In this document: positions 43,853 through 53,146 of the stretch, piece after piece
Layout of the letters: each line of letters starts with the position of its first letter
Numbering within the stretch: the first letter of the stretch is position 1
NCBI RefSeq assembly: GCF_003967535.1
Contig: NZ_BIFR01000001.1
Coordinates: 611,493-675,492, forward strand
DNA from: Tengunoibacter tsumagoiensis
Lineage (GTDB): Bacteria; Chloroflexota; Ktedonobacteria; Ktedonobacterales; Ktedonobacteraceae
Reading direction: 5' to 3'
DNA length: 64,000 nt
Made by a program: the position numbers and the translations under genes
The notes under the pieces: generated by a model
What the model was told of the DNA's origin: nothing
The model's input: the letters and a program-made list of their open reading frames with translations, nothing else
Database searches by the model: none

Positions 43853-43944
43853 GGTGTAGATCGCCCGGCTCTTAATGTATTCTGACTGTATAGCCTTGCT
43901 CCGGTCTATTGACCAGCGGGCCCACTTCTGGCGGAGTCTCATTT

Positions 43945-44994
43945 ATGCGTGTGACATCTGAAAGACAGCTTCCTCAGCGTGTGCGCAGATACGCACAGAC
44001 CTATCGACTAGGAACTCCACGCATTGTGTATGAGCCATCTCATACTGGTCAGGTACATCTTTTATTTGGGCCATTGGCGCTACTGATTGGTGGCTTTATT
44101 ATTGGAGCCTACTATTTTTTTTATGATGCAATCTTTAGCTGGTGGCCGGATGACCAGACGTTTCTCGTTCTGTTCATTGGAGGTGCCTGGCTCGTCATCG
44201 GACTCTGGATTCTGCTTCCGCCGCTTGTTGCACCCCATCTTAAAGTCTTTCTCTGTCCCAAAGGTCTTATCTATCTCCAACGACGGCTGGAAGTCATCCG
44301 TTGGGACCAGATTAAAGAGCTCTCAAAGGAACTGATCATTGATAAAAAAGCTCGAAGCTCACTGATCTATCAGATTGTACGCCAGGACGGAAAAGTCTTT
44401 GTCTTAACCAGTGAGCTACCTTATCTTGATCGACTGGGTGGTTTTCTCGAGCGCGAGGTGACGCGCCAGTTACTGCCAGGGATGCTCGCTAGATATACGC
44501 AGATGGATAAATTAACGTTTGGAGAGATTGTATTATCACCGGCGGGAATTGCTATTGAGCATGAGAAGCAGCTTTTACCCTGGTCAGAACTTGAAAGTCT
44601 GGAGGTCTCTGATACGACATTAAGCCTGCGTCGTCGAGGAGATGAATGGGAATGGGCAACGTTAAGTGTCTCGAAGCTACCAAATCTCGGCGTACTTCAG
44701 GGTGTGGTGGAGCAGATTCAACATACAACAGCGCTCTCTCCCAATCTACTGGCCTACAATGCTGGCTTCTCCTTTCACTTTGGAGCATTTACACTTGATA
44801 AGACAGGTGTATATATGAAGGGATTAGATGAAGTTATCCCCTGGAGTGAGATTGCAGCATTGGGAGTGGGTGAAAACGAAGTGTTTCTGCGCCGTAAGGA
44901 CCAGCCTCATCAGTGGCAGACGATCCCTCTCGCAAGGATCTCCGACGTTCACACCCTTCAAGAGCTATTGGACTATCTCTGGAGCATCTTTTGA
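43945..44994 (+). CDS. Membrane protein with tandem PH-like domains (DUF6585-like)
   Basis: 349 aa from ATG 43945 (GGAG 8 bases upstream); TTG 43909 is an alternative. A short N-terminal segment is followed by two membrane helices (~40-64 and ~78-98: LLFGPLALLIGGFIIGAYYFF, LVLFIGGAWLVIGLWIL). The remaining ~245 residues hold three similar beta modules, each with an 'xxKGLIYLxR..EVIRWDQI' type phrase (LCPKGLIYLQRRLEVIRWDQI, LSPAGIAIEHEKQLLPWSEL, LDKTGVYMKGLDEVIPWSEI). This repeat pattern resembles PH-like/DUF6585 proteins common in Ktedonobacteria. Function unknown. Confidence 0.82.
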   Translation: MRVTSERQLPQRVRRYAQTYRLGTPRIVYEPSHTGQVHLLFGPLALLIGGFIIGAYYFFYDAIFSWWPDDQTFLVLFIGGAWLVIGLWILLPPLVAPHLKVFLCPKGLIYLQRRLEVIRWDQIKELSKELIIDKKARSSLIYQIVRQDGKVFVLTSELPYLDRLGGFLEREVTRQLLPGMLARYTQMDKLTFGEIVLSPAGIAIEHEKQLLPWSELESLEVSDTTLSLRRRGDEWEWATLSVSKLPNLGVLQGVVEQIQHTTALSPNLLAYNAGFSFHFGAFTLDKTGVYMKGLDEVIPWSEIAALGVGENEVFLRRKDQPHQWQTIPLARISDVHTLQELLDYLWSIF

Positions 44995-45019
44995 TGCGAT
45001 TTCCGCTTCCCTCTGTGGC

Positions 45020-46438
45020 TTAGCCACCTGCGGGACCACCATCAAGACCTGGACGAGTCATATTCACAGGGTCAAGAATGCGCGTAAGATCTTCTTCAGA
45101 AAGCGGCGTACGCTCACGAGCAACTTCACGCACTGTACGGCCCGTCTTATGAGCCTCTTTGGAGATGGCTGCCGCTGCATCATAACCAATCACTGGCGCA
45201 AGAGAAGTGCACATCGAGAGCCCCTGCTCCACCATCTCTGGCCCTTTAGGAGTTGCCTTCAATCCCACTATACATTGACGGCTAAAATTACGTGCAGCCT
45301 CAGCCAGGATCTTAATGGATTGCAAAAGATTATAAGCAGCAACGGGCATCATGACATTGATCTCAAAATTACCCGACTGCCCGGCAACCGTGATCGTCGT
45401 ATGATTCCCCATCACCTGAGCACAGACCATACAGACCGATTCAGCAATAACTGGATTGACCTTCCCGGGCATAATCGAGCTACCAGGCTGGACGGCAGGA
45501 AGCTCAAGTTCGCCAAAGCCTGCACGTGGACCAGAACCCAGCCAGCGAATATCATTGGCAATCTTCATCAAACTGACTGCCAGTGCGTTCAGCGCGCCAC
45601 TGGCCGCTACGATATTATCGAGTGTGCTCTGAGCCTGAAAATGATTGGAGGTCTCACGGACACTGATGCCAGAGAGCTTTGTGAGCTCCTGACAGACGCG
45701 AGCTGAAAATTCTGGATGCGTATTGATCCCAGTCCCAACCGCAGTCCCACCCAGAGCCAGTTCAGAGAGCTCATTCTGGGCGGTTCGTATCCTCTGCAGG
45801 CCACGCTCAATCTGTCCTACATACCCCTCAAATTCCTGTCCCAGGCGAATGGGGGTAGCATCCTGGAGATGCGTTCGACCAGTCTTGATCACAGGATAAA
45901 ACTCTTGCGCCTTCTCAGACAAAGCTTTGCGTAACTCGTCAAGCGCAGGAAGAAGGTTCTCTTCAATACTTACTGCGGCAGCAAGATGGATAGCCGAGGG
46001 AATAACATCATTGGAGGACTGGCCAAAGTTTACATGATCATTCGGATGAACTGTGCGCGACCCGCGCGAACCACCAAGCAGTTCACTGGCACGATTGGCA
46101 ATGACCTCATTGGCATTCATGTTGGTGGACGTGCCTGACCCGGTCTGAAAAATATCAAGGACAAAATGATCATCCAGCTTCCCGTCAATTACCTCCTGGG
46201 CCGCCTGTTTGATCGGAGTAGCCAGTTGCGAATCAATATTTGCAAGTGAAACATTCACCTCAGCCGCCGCCTGTTTAATCTGGCCTAAAGCGCGAATAAA
46301 CTCTCGTGGAAAACGGAGATCGCTAATCGGAAAGTTCAACACTGCCCGCTGTGTGCTTGCTCCATAGTAAGCGGAGCCAGGGACCTGCATCTCGCCCATT
46401 GAATCGCGTTCAATTCGCGTATCTTCTGGTTTGAGCAT
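45020..46438 (-). CDS. fumC: Class II fumarate hydratase
   Basis: 472 aa from ATG 46438, with GGAGGAG 6 bases upstream; the frame stays open to 46756 but that part is not homologous. It hydrates fumarate to malate in the citric acid cycle. Visible family features are GSGTSTNMNANEVIANRA, TGRTHLQDATPI and the signature loop GSSIMPGKVNPV, which carries the catalytic Ser. The C-terminal domain reads LTRILDPVNMTRPG. Class II is iron-independent and oxygen-stable. It is convergent with the DUF6585-like gene (25 bp gap). Confidence 0.98.
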   Translation of the reverse strand: MLKPEDTRIERDSMGEMQVPGSAYYGASTQRAVLNFPISDLRFPREFIRALGQIKQAAAEVNVSLANIDSQLATPIKQAAQEVIDGKLDDHFVLDIFQTGSGTSTNMNANEVIANRASELLGGSRGSRTVHPNDHVNFGQSSNDVIPSAIHLAAAVSIEENLLPALDELRKALSEKAQEFYPVIKTGRTHLQDATPIRLGQEFEGYVGQIERGLQRIRTAQNELSELALGGTAVGTGINTHPEFSARVCQELTKLSGISVRETSNHFQAQSTLDNIVAASGALNALAVSLMKIANDIRWLGSGPRAGFGELELPAVQPGSSIMPGKVNPVIAESVCMVCAQVMGNHTTITVAGQSGNFEINVMMPVAAYNLLQSIKILAEAARNFSRQCIVGLKATPKGPEMVEQGLSMCTSLAPVIGYDAAAAISKEAHKTGRTVREVARERTPLSEEDLTRILDPVNMTRPGLDGGPAGG

Positions 46439-46502
46439 AATTTTCTCCTCCTCTTTGAGCCTGTATATAGCAATTAGTATATCACCTGGCTCTACGCCCG
46501 TC

Positions 46503-47072
46503 TTATGGCTTATGAATGAGCGCTTGTAAAGTGGCTGCGGCCTCTTCTGGAGTGAGTCGTTCCAGGTCGGTACGCGGAAGCCGCTGCGGGAAGAGCGTAA
46601 AAGGGCCTGTCCAACTTCTGGCATGTGCCTCCAACCAGTCCAGAGCAGCAAACGAACTCTGACGAGATTGCTCCACAATGGGGTAGGTGCGAGCGGCCCG
46701 CTCGAAGACCTCTTGATCTTTTGTAAAGACTGTATAGTCTTCTTGTATAACAACATCTATATACAGATCAGTATAGATCATCTCTGACGCTGTATTGCTA
46801 TACTCTGTGGTGGGCAGAACCACATCGCAGTAGCCACTGACAAACTTTCCCTCTTCATCATAACTAATCTGAATGGTAGACCAGGACTCTTTCCAGAAAT
46901 ACATCAGTGAGTGTTTCTGGGCAGTCCAGACGCCAGGCTGCCAGTTCATTGTAGTGCCAATCGGAGTCCAGATTGCAAAATAATTCTCACTCATCGGAAT
47001 ATGATAGCCCTGCCAACCAGCCCACTGATCTCCATCAACGAGCATCTTCCGAATCTGTACTGGCTGCAACAT
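46503..47072 (-). CDS. DUF402 domain protein
   Basis: 189 aa from ATG 47072, with GGGGAGG 8 bases upstream (ATG 47093 also in frame). The core YFAIWTPIGTTMNWQPGVWT ... YCDVVLPTTEYSNTASEMIYTDLYIDVVI is the DUF402/FAU-1 barrel pattern; members include nucleoside di/triphosphate phosphatases and RNA-binding proteins. The conserved DLYIDVVIQED acids are probable metal ligands. C-terminal ~50 residues are helical. It lies just upstream of fumC on the same strand, 64 bases apart, and may be co-transcribed. Confidence 0.85.
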   Translation of the reverse strand: MLQPVQIRKMLVDGDQWAGWQGYHIPMSENYFAIWTPIGTTMNWQPGVWTAQKHSLMYFWKESWSTIQISYDEEGKFVSGYCDVVLPTTEYSNTASEMIYTDLYIDVVIQEDYTVFTKDQEVFERAARTYPIVEQSRQSSFAALDWLEAHARSWTGPFTLFPQRLPRTDLERLTPEEAAATLQALIHKP

Positions 47073-47299
47073 ATTCTGGACCTCCCCGATCATACTGATT
47101 ATTTTCTCTTTCCCTCAAATTATAGCTGATACATAGACATACGAACAAGAGCAGATCACAGATACTGCCTGGTCTATTATACTCTTGAATGCTGAAAGGA
47201 GCTCTTACGCCTATAAATAGTGATGATTATAATTGGTCTGATAGATCATTAGATCAATACAAAGGGGGCGAGCTAGCAGAAATGTAGTGAGAACCAAAA

Positions 47300-47760
47300 A
47301 CCAAAAGAAGCCTGAAGGTGTGTGCCTTCAGGCTTCCACCCCCCACTACATACACCACTATCTCCCCCCGTGGTATACATGCTGAGAATATCCTCTTCAC
47401 CACCATAAAAGCCCGGCCACCCTTACCACACCATCCCCATTCTCCTCACCCAACCACCACATCGAGGAAAATCCTGCGCATGAATAAGCCAGTATCACCG
47501 GATGAGTAATGACAAGCCTGACGTTGCAGCAGATGGCCGTCCACCATACCGCCCCTCCACATCCTCCAACAGGTACATGCTTTCACTACCCTATCCACCC
47601 CACCGGCACGCTCCTGCCTCTCACTTCCACTCTCCCCAATGCCCTACAACCACCTCTGCAAATCACTTCTACCCCATCCCACACCTTATCTGCATCAGGG
47701 CTTTCTCACTCTTCCGTTTACAAAAGTAACTATACCATGATGGCATGACGAAGCCATGAA
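47300..47760 (-). ncRNA. Candidate structured RNA, purine-rich, ending in a terminator
   Basis: On the minus strand the segment is G-rich with many GGG/GGGG runs and short complementary blocks (for example ATGGC/GCCAT near 47740-47757, GCCCT/AGGGC near 47637-47703, and ATACCAC/GTGGTGTAT near 47348-47377), and it ends in a 12-bp stem followed by T-rich sequence. It does not contain the RNase P, tmRNA or SRP RNA signatures I know. The alternative is a long 3' UTR of the transaldolase gene, whose stop is 580 bases upstream of the terminator. Confidence 0.35.
47307..47336 (-). terminator. Rho-independent terminator, minus strand
   Basis: GAAGCCTGAAGG pairs perfectly with CCTTCAGGCTTC around 6 bases; on the minus strand the stem is followed by TTTTGGTTTTTGG. 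It terminates the transaldolase transcript or a separate RNA. Confidence 0.85.
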
Positions 47761-47914
47761 TTGTGTTCACTGTACAATGAATAAATATTCATCAAACGAG
47801 AAAAATGACCGCACAAGATTATTACAACATTTTCATGTCGCAAAAATTGCCTTTCCAACTGGCTTCTACCATCGACTTGCTCTTGTTCTCAGCACATAAC
47901 TTTTGGTGGCTTGC

Positions 47915-48580
47915 CTAATGTGTGGATAATTTCTCTCTATCCTGCTCAAATTTTTCAACTGCCTGCTCTGTTTCCGGGTCTCTGATCATGTCCAGCAGGA
48001 TCTGTGGCGGGATAGTGAGATCATGAGCACCATGAAGCAAGGCCTCTGCCACTTCGTTGCTAGATTTAATGCTGGCTGCCATGATTCGAGTTGAGAACTG
48101 CTGAGCCTGGTAGATCTTTGCCATCTGAGCTATACGCTCTTTTGCATCAACGCCACTTCTGATCAAACGGTTATAATAGGGTATGATAAAATCGGCTCCA
48201 ATGAGCCCTGCAGTGTACGCCTGGGAAATTGTGGTGACAGCGGTAAACGCAAGCGTATGTCCCTGCACTTTTAGACGATGAGCGACCCGCACTCCTATCT
48301 CTGTCATCGGGATTTTAGGGATGATACGATCGGGAGCCAACTCTATATAGTCAAGTGCTTCCTGGTAGGCCTGCTCTTCGTCTTTGACTGAGGGTTGCAT
48401 AAAGATGAGGCCGTTGCTATGCTCGAGTAGCTGTTGAGCAACTTCCCGGGCCGTGAGATGCTGCCCTTTCCGTTGAGCGTTCAAGAGAATGGTAGGGTTG
48501 GTCGTCACTCCTGCAAGAGGGAGGGTGCGCGTAACAGAGAAAATATCTTCAAGATATGCGGTATCAACATAGAGAGCCAT
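47915..48580 (-). CDS. Transaldolase / fructose-6-phosphate aldolase family protein
   Basis: 221 aa, the size of the short TalC/FSA class. MALYVDTAYLEDI and GVTTNPTIL match the N-terminal strand, the Schiff-base Lys is in RIIPKIPMTEIG, and AFTAVTTISQAYTAGLIGADFIIPYYNRL is the family middle. ASIKSSNEVAEALLHGAHDLTIPPQIL closes the barrel. It transfers or cleaves C3 units of sugar phosphates. Whether it is a transaldolase or an F6P aldolase cannot be decided from the residues seen. Confidence 0.93.
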   Translation of the reverse strand: MALYVDTAYLEDIFSVTRTLPLAGVTTNPTILLNAQRKGQHLTAREVAQQLLEHSNGLIFMQPSVKDEEQAYQEALDYIELAPDRIIPKIPMTEIGVRVAHRLKVQGHTLAFTAVTTISQAYTAGLIGADFIIPYYNRLIRSGVDAKERIAQMAKIYQAQQFSTRIMAASIKSSNEVAEALLHGAHDLTIPPQILLDMIRDPETEQAVEKFEQDREKLSTH

Positions 48581-48754
48581 CGAATTTGCTCCAATCTTTC
48601 TGAAGTTCGTTTGCTTAATCTGTAGAGACTGTTAACACTCTTTTCTATACGAAGGATCACACTCAAACAGAGCTGTTCTGGCTTGCTTCACATACCCATA
48701 TGCTCACTGCTGTTCTCTTATACAATAACATACGGATGATAAAGGAATAGAAAG

Positions 48755-49750
48755 ATGCTCCAATCACGCTTGCTCTCCGAGACTGTACACGTAGCGGCTA
48801 ATCAGCAGTTGCTGATACTCAATTCCGCTGCCAATCCCTTTGTGCCTCAATTAGCCCAGCAGGCGAAGCGAGGACAGTTGCTTTTTGCTGAGGATAATCT
48901 AGGCGAAGTAGAGAGGGTCAAACGGGCGCTCTCCTCACAGGGACGCTTTGTTCCTTTTCATAATTATTTTGATCAGCAGCCTCCGGCCACTATAGATGTG
49001 GCAATTCTGGATCTTCTCTATCAACCCGGCAATGCCTGGATGTATTATGCAGTTCAGGTGGCTCTCTATGCTCTACGTCCCGGCGGACAGTTATATGTCG
49101 TTGGAGCTAAGGATCGCGGCATTCTATCAGTGGGGAAACGGATGCTAGAATATTTTGGCAATCTAGAGACACTCACGATCAGTAAGGGACATCGCGTGCT
49201 TTCTTCGGTAAAGGATGAGGTCCATACAATGATGCCAGAGCAGATAACCCCTCCAACCTTTGCGGGAAATCAGCTTGATGCTGGAACGCAATTGCTCCTG
49301 GAGACGCTCGAGGTGCGTCCAGATGATCAGGCATTAGATATTGGTTGTGGCGCTGGCTTGATCGGTCTAGCAATTGCACGACGTGCTCCACAGGGGATGG
49401 TGACGATGGTTGATGCCAGCCTGGCAGCGGTAGCCGCCAGCCAGCATGCAATTGAGGAGAGTGGGCTGACCAATCTCCGCGTCCTACCTGGCGATGGAGC
49501 TCAGCCTGTCCTTCCGGAGCGCTTTACACTCGTAGCGACAAATCCTCCTTTTCATCAAGGCGGCGTACAGACGACGGCTATTGCTGAACGCTTTATGCGT
49601 GAAGCCGCTCAAGTCCTTCTCCCACAGGGCCGCTTCTATCTGGTGGCCAATCGCTTCCTGAAGTATGAACCTGTCTTACAAGCTTGCTTCCGACAGGTGG
49701 ATGAGGTCGCGGGCAATAGCCGTTATAAGGTTTTGCTGGCAAGAAACTAG
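48755..49750 (+). CDS. RsmC-like class I SAM-dependent methyltransferase
   Basis: 331 aa. An N-terminal pseudo-methyltransferase domain (~1-165, with ILDLLYQPGNAWMYYAVQVALYALRPGG) and a C-terminal catalytic domain with SAM motif LDIGCGAGLIGLAIARRAP and the NPPF motif (LVATNPPFHQGG) used by N2-guanine and N6-adenine methyltransferases. This two-domain design is that of RsmC (16S rRNA m2G1207) and RlmG. ATG 48755 has AGGAATAG upstream. Probably methylates rRNA guanine; the exact site is inference. Confidence 0.9.
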   Translation: MLQSRLLSETVHVAANQQLLILNSAANPFVPQLAQQAKRGQLLFAEDNLGEVERVKRALSSQGRFVPFHNYFDQQPPATIDVAILDLLYQPGNAWMYYAVQVALYALRPGGQLYVVGAKDRGILSVGKRMLEYFGNLETLTISKGHRVLSSVKDEVHTMMPEQITPPTFAGNQLDAGTQLLLETLEVRPDDQALDIGCGAGLIGLAIARRAPQGMVTMVDASLAAVAASQHAIEESGLTNLRVLPGDGAQPVLPERFTLVATNPPFHQGGVQTTAIAERFMREAAQVLLPQGRFYLVANRFLKYEPVLQACFRQVDEVAGNSRYKVLLARN

Positions 49751-49851
49751 GAGATCGAATGGGTCTAAGACTGGTTGTGGCATCCATTGGCCTATAGTAA
49801 AATTCATCAATACAGACCTCACGACAACCTCACGATGAGAAAAATGCGTTA

Positions 49852-49860
49852 TGTTATAAT
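49852..49860 (+). promoter_or_regulatory. Extended -10 promoter before the large regulator
   Basis: TGTTATAAT, with a perfect -10 and an upstream TG, 94 bases before the chosen ATG at 49954. Confidence 0.45.
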
Positions 49861-49953
49861 CGGTTCAGAGTGGATTTCTGATATGCATAATCCATATGAG
49901 ATGTTCCAGGTGCAATAGTTTCATTGGATGTCTGGTGGAGAGGGGCGATCTGG

Positions 49954-52900
49954 ATGGAGGGGCGAAAGTCGCAGCCATTGTTGAGGCTCTGGACATTAGG
50001 TGATTTCAATCTTGCAAGGTTGATAGCTACGGATTCGCATGGGCCAGCACGTTATGAGCTGGTCAGGGCTGAGGAATGGAGAAATCGAGGGCCAGCGCTT
50101 ACGCTTTTAAAGGTGTTGTTGTGTCAGGAGGGGCGGCAGGCTTCTCGGGAAGAGTTGATACGGCTCATCTGGCACAATGATGGTTCGCTCAATACGGCAC
50201 ATGCTCTGGACTCTGCGGCCTCTGTGCTTAGAAAGATTCTGCGCACTCCTCTTCATTCCCAGAGTTTATTACAGACTGTGCGAGGTTATGGTGAGACCAG
50301 CTTAAAGCTTTCGCCACAATCTCTGCTCTGGGTCGATGCCGATGCCTTTCTTTATCTCGCATCCTATGCGTTGAAGAGCGAGGTTCAGGGACAGAATCCA
50401 CTTCCACTGTTAGAAAAAGCTTATGCCCTTATCCGTGGACCTTTTTTACGAGATGAGTTCTCACAACCAGGAATACAAAAGCGACGACGCACTATTTATG
50501 GAGCCCAACAACGTGTGATGTTTAAGCTTGTAGAGTGGTATCTACGTGCCCAATGTCCACAACGGGCGGAGGAGGTGCTCTACCATTTTTTAGAAGAACA
50601 GCCAACCAATGAGGATGCTTTGGGCCGGTTGATGCTTATTCTAGGGGAACAGGAGCGACGCCATGAAGCGCTGCTCATGTATGCTTATGCCGAAGATATC
50701 TTGCGCGAGGAGCAGAAGGAGCCTGGCCAGTATCTGCAAATGCTGGCTCGCCGCCTCCGCAGCGGAGGCACACTGTATGAAAAACAGCTACTTTATTATG
50801 TTGGGACGCCCAGGAGCTCTCTTGACGGAATTGGGCTTATGGACTGGATGTTGGAGGGGAATACTATGCATATGGATGTTTATACAATGTATGATGGTGT
50901 CTATAAATTCACGGCTGAGCTCGATACTGGTTCGTCGGTTGGTGACTGCCAGTTAACGCTCTGGTATGCAGAGCGAGAAAGGGAAAAGGTGTTTGGTGAG
51001 GGGCGGTTTCTGCGCAATTTCTATTTTGAAGAGGCTACTGAGCGCACAATTAAAACGTTCTGCAAGCAATTTGCACACGATCCACTTTTTAGACAGGAGG
51101 CTCTGAGCGAGATGGCCCCCTGGGCACAAAGGAATGCACTTTTTGAGCGAAATCTTCTCTCTATCCTGGGCGAGGAGGCGTTGTTAGAAAGTGATGGCAG
51201 TTATCAGACGAAAGCACATGAGTTTTTCCGCTGGCTCGACCAACACTGTGCAGAGATTCTGGCTCTCCCGGCGTATCAATGCCTCTATGCACTCGATTGT
51301 AGCCCCCCTCATCAATGGCAGCAGGTTGATGCAGCGCTGCAAGATGCTATCTCGCTCTTAAAACTGGTGCCCGGGATAAAGCCTCAGTTCTCCTGTCAAG
51401 GGATAAGTGGGAAGGTTCAGTATCAAGACTATACTCTGCTGACAGTATCACCACATGAGGAATACGCTTATGTGAGCTTCAGTGCTCTGGCTCCAGCCGC
51501 CCATGATGCTATTATTAATTGTCTACCTGCTTACCCACAGATTACGACTGAGAGGATTCCGTGCCGTTTCGTCCACCGCCTGGCTTTGCGTTCTCAGGGA
51601 GATAATCTTCGGTTCCGTGAAGAGCTGTTGGAGCTGGCCTATCAATTACAGAAAACTGCGGAACCAGACTGGGAGAGGCAGTTGCAGGAACGCCCGCTGG
51701 CCTCCTGGCACTATTACGGCTATCCAGTTCGTATTCCCAATATAGTTCAAGGGGTGCTCCCCTCCCGATTAGAATGGCTCTGCCAGTCAGTGCAGATTGA
51801 ACATACATTACAACTACTCTTTCATCTTAATGCATGGGCGAAGGCGCGTGAACGACTCTTATACGCTGATCGACAGGGGCTCTATGAGATCAAATCTCTA
51901 TTGCTGGAGAGTGCATATCGCCAGGAGATGATCCAGCCCATTCTCTATGTCGATGGATCAGGGGCCTTCACAAAAGATTTTCAGTGCGAGATAGCTGTTG
52001 AATTGGCTACAGAGCTCTTCTTTGAGCTCATCAGCGATGCCATCAAACATGACTCATTAGCTAATCAGGATAGGGAGCAATTGGCAGCCAGTCTATTTCA
52101 GCGCATTACTGGTAAGCAGGCTCGGCAGCAGAAAGATATTGAAGAGCTTGATACGTTTGTCGTCGAACGCTATCTCCATGCTTGCCTACAGGAGCTGATT
52201 GAGGAGGCACAGATCAGTCGACAGCCGATTCCGCCTCAAAAACTTGAGGCTCTGCTGTTTGATCCAACGGAGCTGCTCGGCATTGAGCATAGACGGAACA
52301 TGCCAGGATGGGATGACCTGGATGAGGGCGAGCTACGGAGACTCGATCCTGAAGGCTGGAGCCTGATCACATTTCAATATAGTAGTCCAGATGCTCACTA
52401 TAGCTTCCATCTCCCACTCAGAAGAGCAGCGACCTTTCTTCCAGGTGATCTGCTTGAACGGTTGCGCAGTCAACCGGGGCAGAGCCGAGAATATGGTAGC
52501 TACTATGGCCATGAGATTACGGAGAGCGAGAGCCAGCGCTTCCCTTTGAAACAGTTACTCTATGAGCTCTCTATCGATATTACGCATCTCTGCCCACATC
52601 AACTGGTCGATAAAAATGAGTATATCTCGCAACGCAATAATTGGCGCAGCTATGATCAGTCAATGATGGACTATGAGGATGATGATGAGGAGGAAGATAG
52701 CTATGAAATACTGCCACTATCAAAACAGAGAAGACAATCCTATCCAACAATCAGCTGTCCACTCTGTTACGATGCCGTCAAAGAACCCGGTCGAACCAGA
52801 TTAACGCATTGGCAGACGCAACATCCCAATCAAGATCTGACCATTGGGCAGGTTGCCTGGATCTTTGGCAAGAATAAAGAGCAGCTCAAACAAGCAAACT

Positions 52901-53019
52901 TTGCTTTACCACCCGACTATCGCTTAAACGAGAAGAAGCAATCAGCAAACCTGGGGACACGCTACTGGCATATAGACACACTTGTGACGGCTATTGAGCA
53001 AGCACAAGAAGAGCCCTGA
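49954..53019 (+). CDS. Large OmpR-like/BTAD regulator with C-terminal C2H2-like finger
   Basis: 1021 aa from ATG 49954 (GGAGAGGGG 9 bases upstream). Residues ~10-115 form a winged helix like SARP/OmpR regulators (TLLKVLLCQEGRQASREELIRLIW ... LRKILRTPLHSQSLLQTVRGYG). Residues ~130-285 are a bacterial transcriptional activation domain of TPR-like helices (PLLEKAYALIRGPFLRDEF, AQQRVMFKLVEWYLRAQC). Residues ~290-900 are unrecognised, ending in an acidic DYEDDDEEEDSYE tract. At ~935 a finger-like CPLC-x13-HWQTQH motif follows (52756-52824). It is probably a DNA-binding activator whose central part senses a ligand. Monocistronic. The ATP-binding domain common to large SARPs is absent. Confidence 0.88.
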   Translation: MEGRKSQPLLRLWTLGDFNLARLIATDSHGPARYELVRAEEWRNRGPALTLLKVLLCQEGRQASREELIRLIWHNDGSLNTAHALDSAASVLRKILRTPLHSQSLLQTVRGYGETSLKLSPQSLLWVDADAFLYLASYALKSEVQGQNPLPLLEKAYALIRGPFLRDEFSQPGIQKRRRTIYGAQQRVMFKLVEWYLRAQCPQRAEEVLYHFLEEQPTNEDALGRLMLILGEQERRHEALLMYAYAEDILREEQKEPGQYLQMLARRLRSGGTLYEKQLLYYVGTPRSSLDGIGLMDWMLEGNTMHMDVYTMYDGVYKFTAELDTGSSVGDCQLTLWYAEREREKVFGEGRFLRNFYFEEATERTIKTFCKQFAHDPLFRQEALSEMAPWAQRNALFERNLLSILGEEALLESDGSYQTKAHEFFRWLDQHCAEILALPAYQCLYALDCSPPHQWQQVDAALQDAISLLKLVPGIKPQFSCQGISGKVQYQDYTLLTVSPHEEYAYVSFSALAPAAHDAIINCLPAYPQITTERIPCRFVHRLALRSQGDNLRFREELLELAYQLQKTAEPDWERQLQERPLASWHYYGYPVRIPNIVQGVLPSRLEWLCQSVQIEHTLQLLFHLNAWAKARERLLYADRQGLYEIKSLLLESAYRQEMIQPILYVDGSGAFTKDFQCEIAVELATELFFELISDAIKHDSLANQDREQLAASLFQRITGKQARQQKDIEELDTFVVERYLHACLQELIEEAQISRQPIPPQKLEALLFDPTELLGIEHRRNMPGWDDLDEGELRRLDPEGWSLITFQYSSPDAHYSFHLPLRRAATFLPGDLLERLRSQPGQSREYGSYYGHEITESESQRFPLKQLLYELSIDITHLCPHQLVDKNEYISQRNNWRSYDQSMMDYEDDDEEEDSYEILPLSKQRRQSYPTISCPLCYDAVKEPGRTRLTHWQTQHPNQDLTIGQVAWIFGKNKEQLKQANFALPPDYRLNEKKQSANLGTRYWHIDTLVTAIEQAQEEP

Positions 53020-53049
53020 AGACCTCTGCGGACCGCCCTTATAGTGGTG

Positions 53050-53101
53050 GTTGCTTTATAACGAAAACACACGGGGGCTGAGATCTCCGTTATGAAGCAA
53101 C
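53050..53101. terminator. 14 bp hairpin between convergent genes
   Basis: GTTGCTTTATAACG (53050-53063) pairs with CGTTATGAAGCAAC (53088-53101), 13 of 14 with one G-U. It lies between the regulator and the first beta protein, which converge. Confidence 0.65.
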
Positions 53102-53146
53102 TACTGCAATGACTACATTGACTACAATCTGGGGTTTGGGAGTGAA

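Larger units (their letters stand above)
47073..47914. other. 842-base gene-free stretch with strong strand bias
   Basis: No credible protein frame on either strand; the open plus-strand frames (47318-47509, 47502-47729) encode only Pro/Thr/His-rich translation of pyrimidine runs. From 47340 to ~47720 the plus strand is very C-rich and purine-poor, so the minus strand is G/A-rich. A terminator for minus-strand transcripts ends it at 47307-47336. See the candidate ncRNA entry. Confidence 0.7.

Noticed and set aside
44828..45706. 292-residue plus-strand frame opposite fumC
   Set aside because: Antisense to the conserved fumC sequence; no domain.
47300..47760. RNase P RNA, tmRNA or 6S RNA at the purine-rich stretch
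   Set aside because: The GAGGAAAGTCC / ACAGAAA RNase P blocks and a tmRNA tRNA-like end are absent; the length does not fit 6S RNA.
47921..47929. DnaA box TGTGGATAA
   Set aside because: A single 9-mer match is expected by chance about every 130 kb per strand, and it lies inside the transaldolase coding end with no other boxes nearby.
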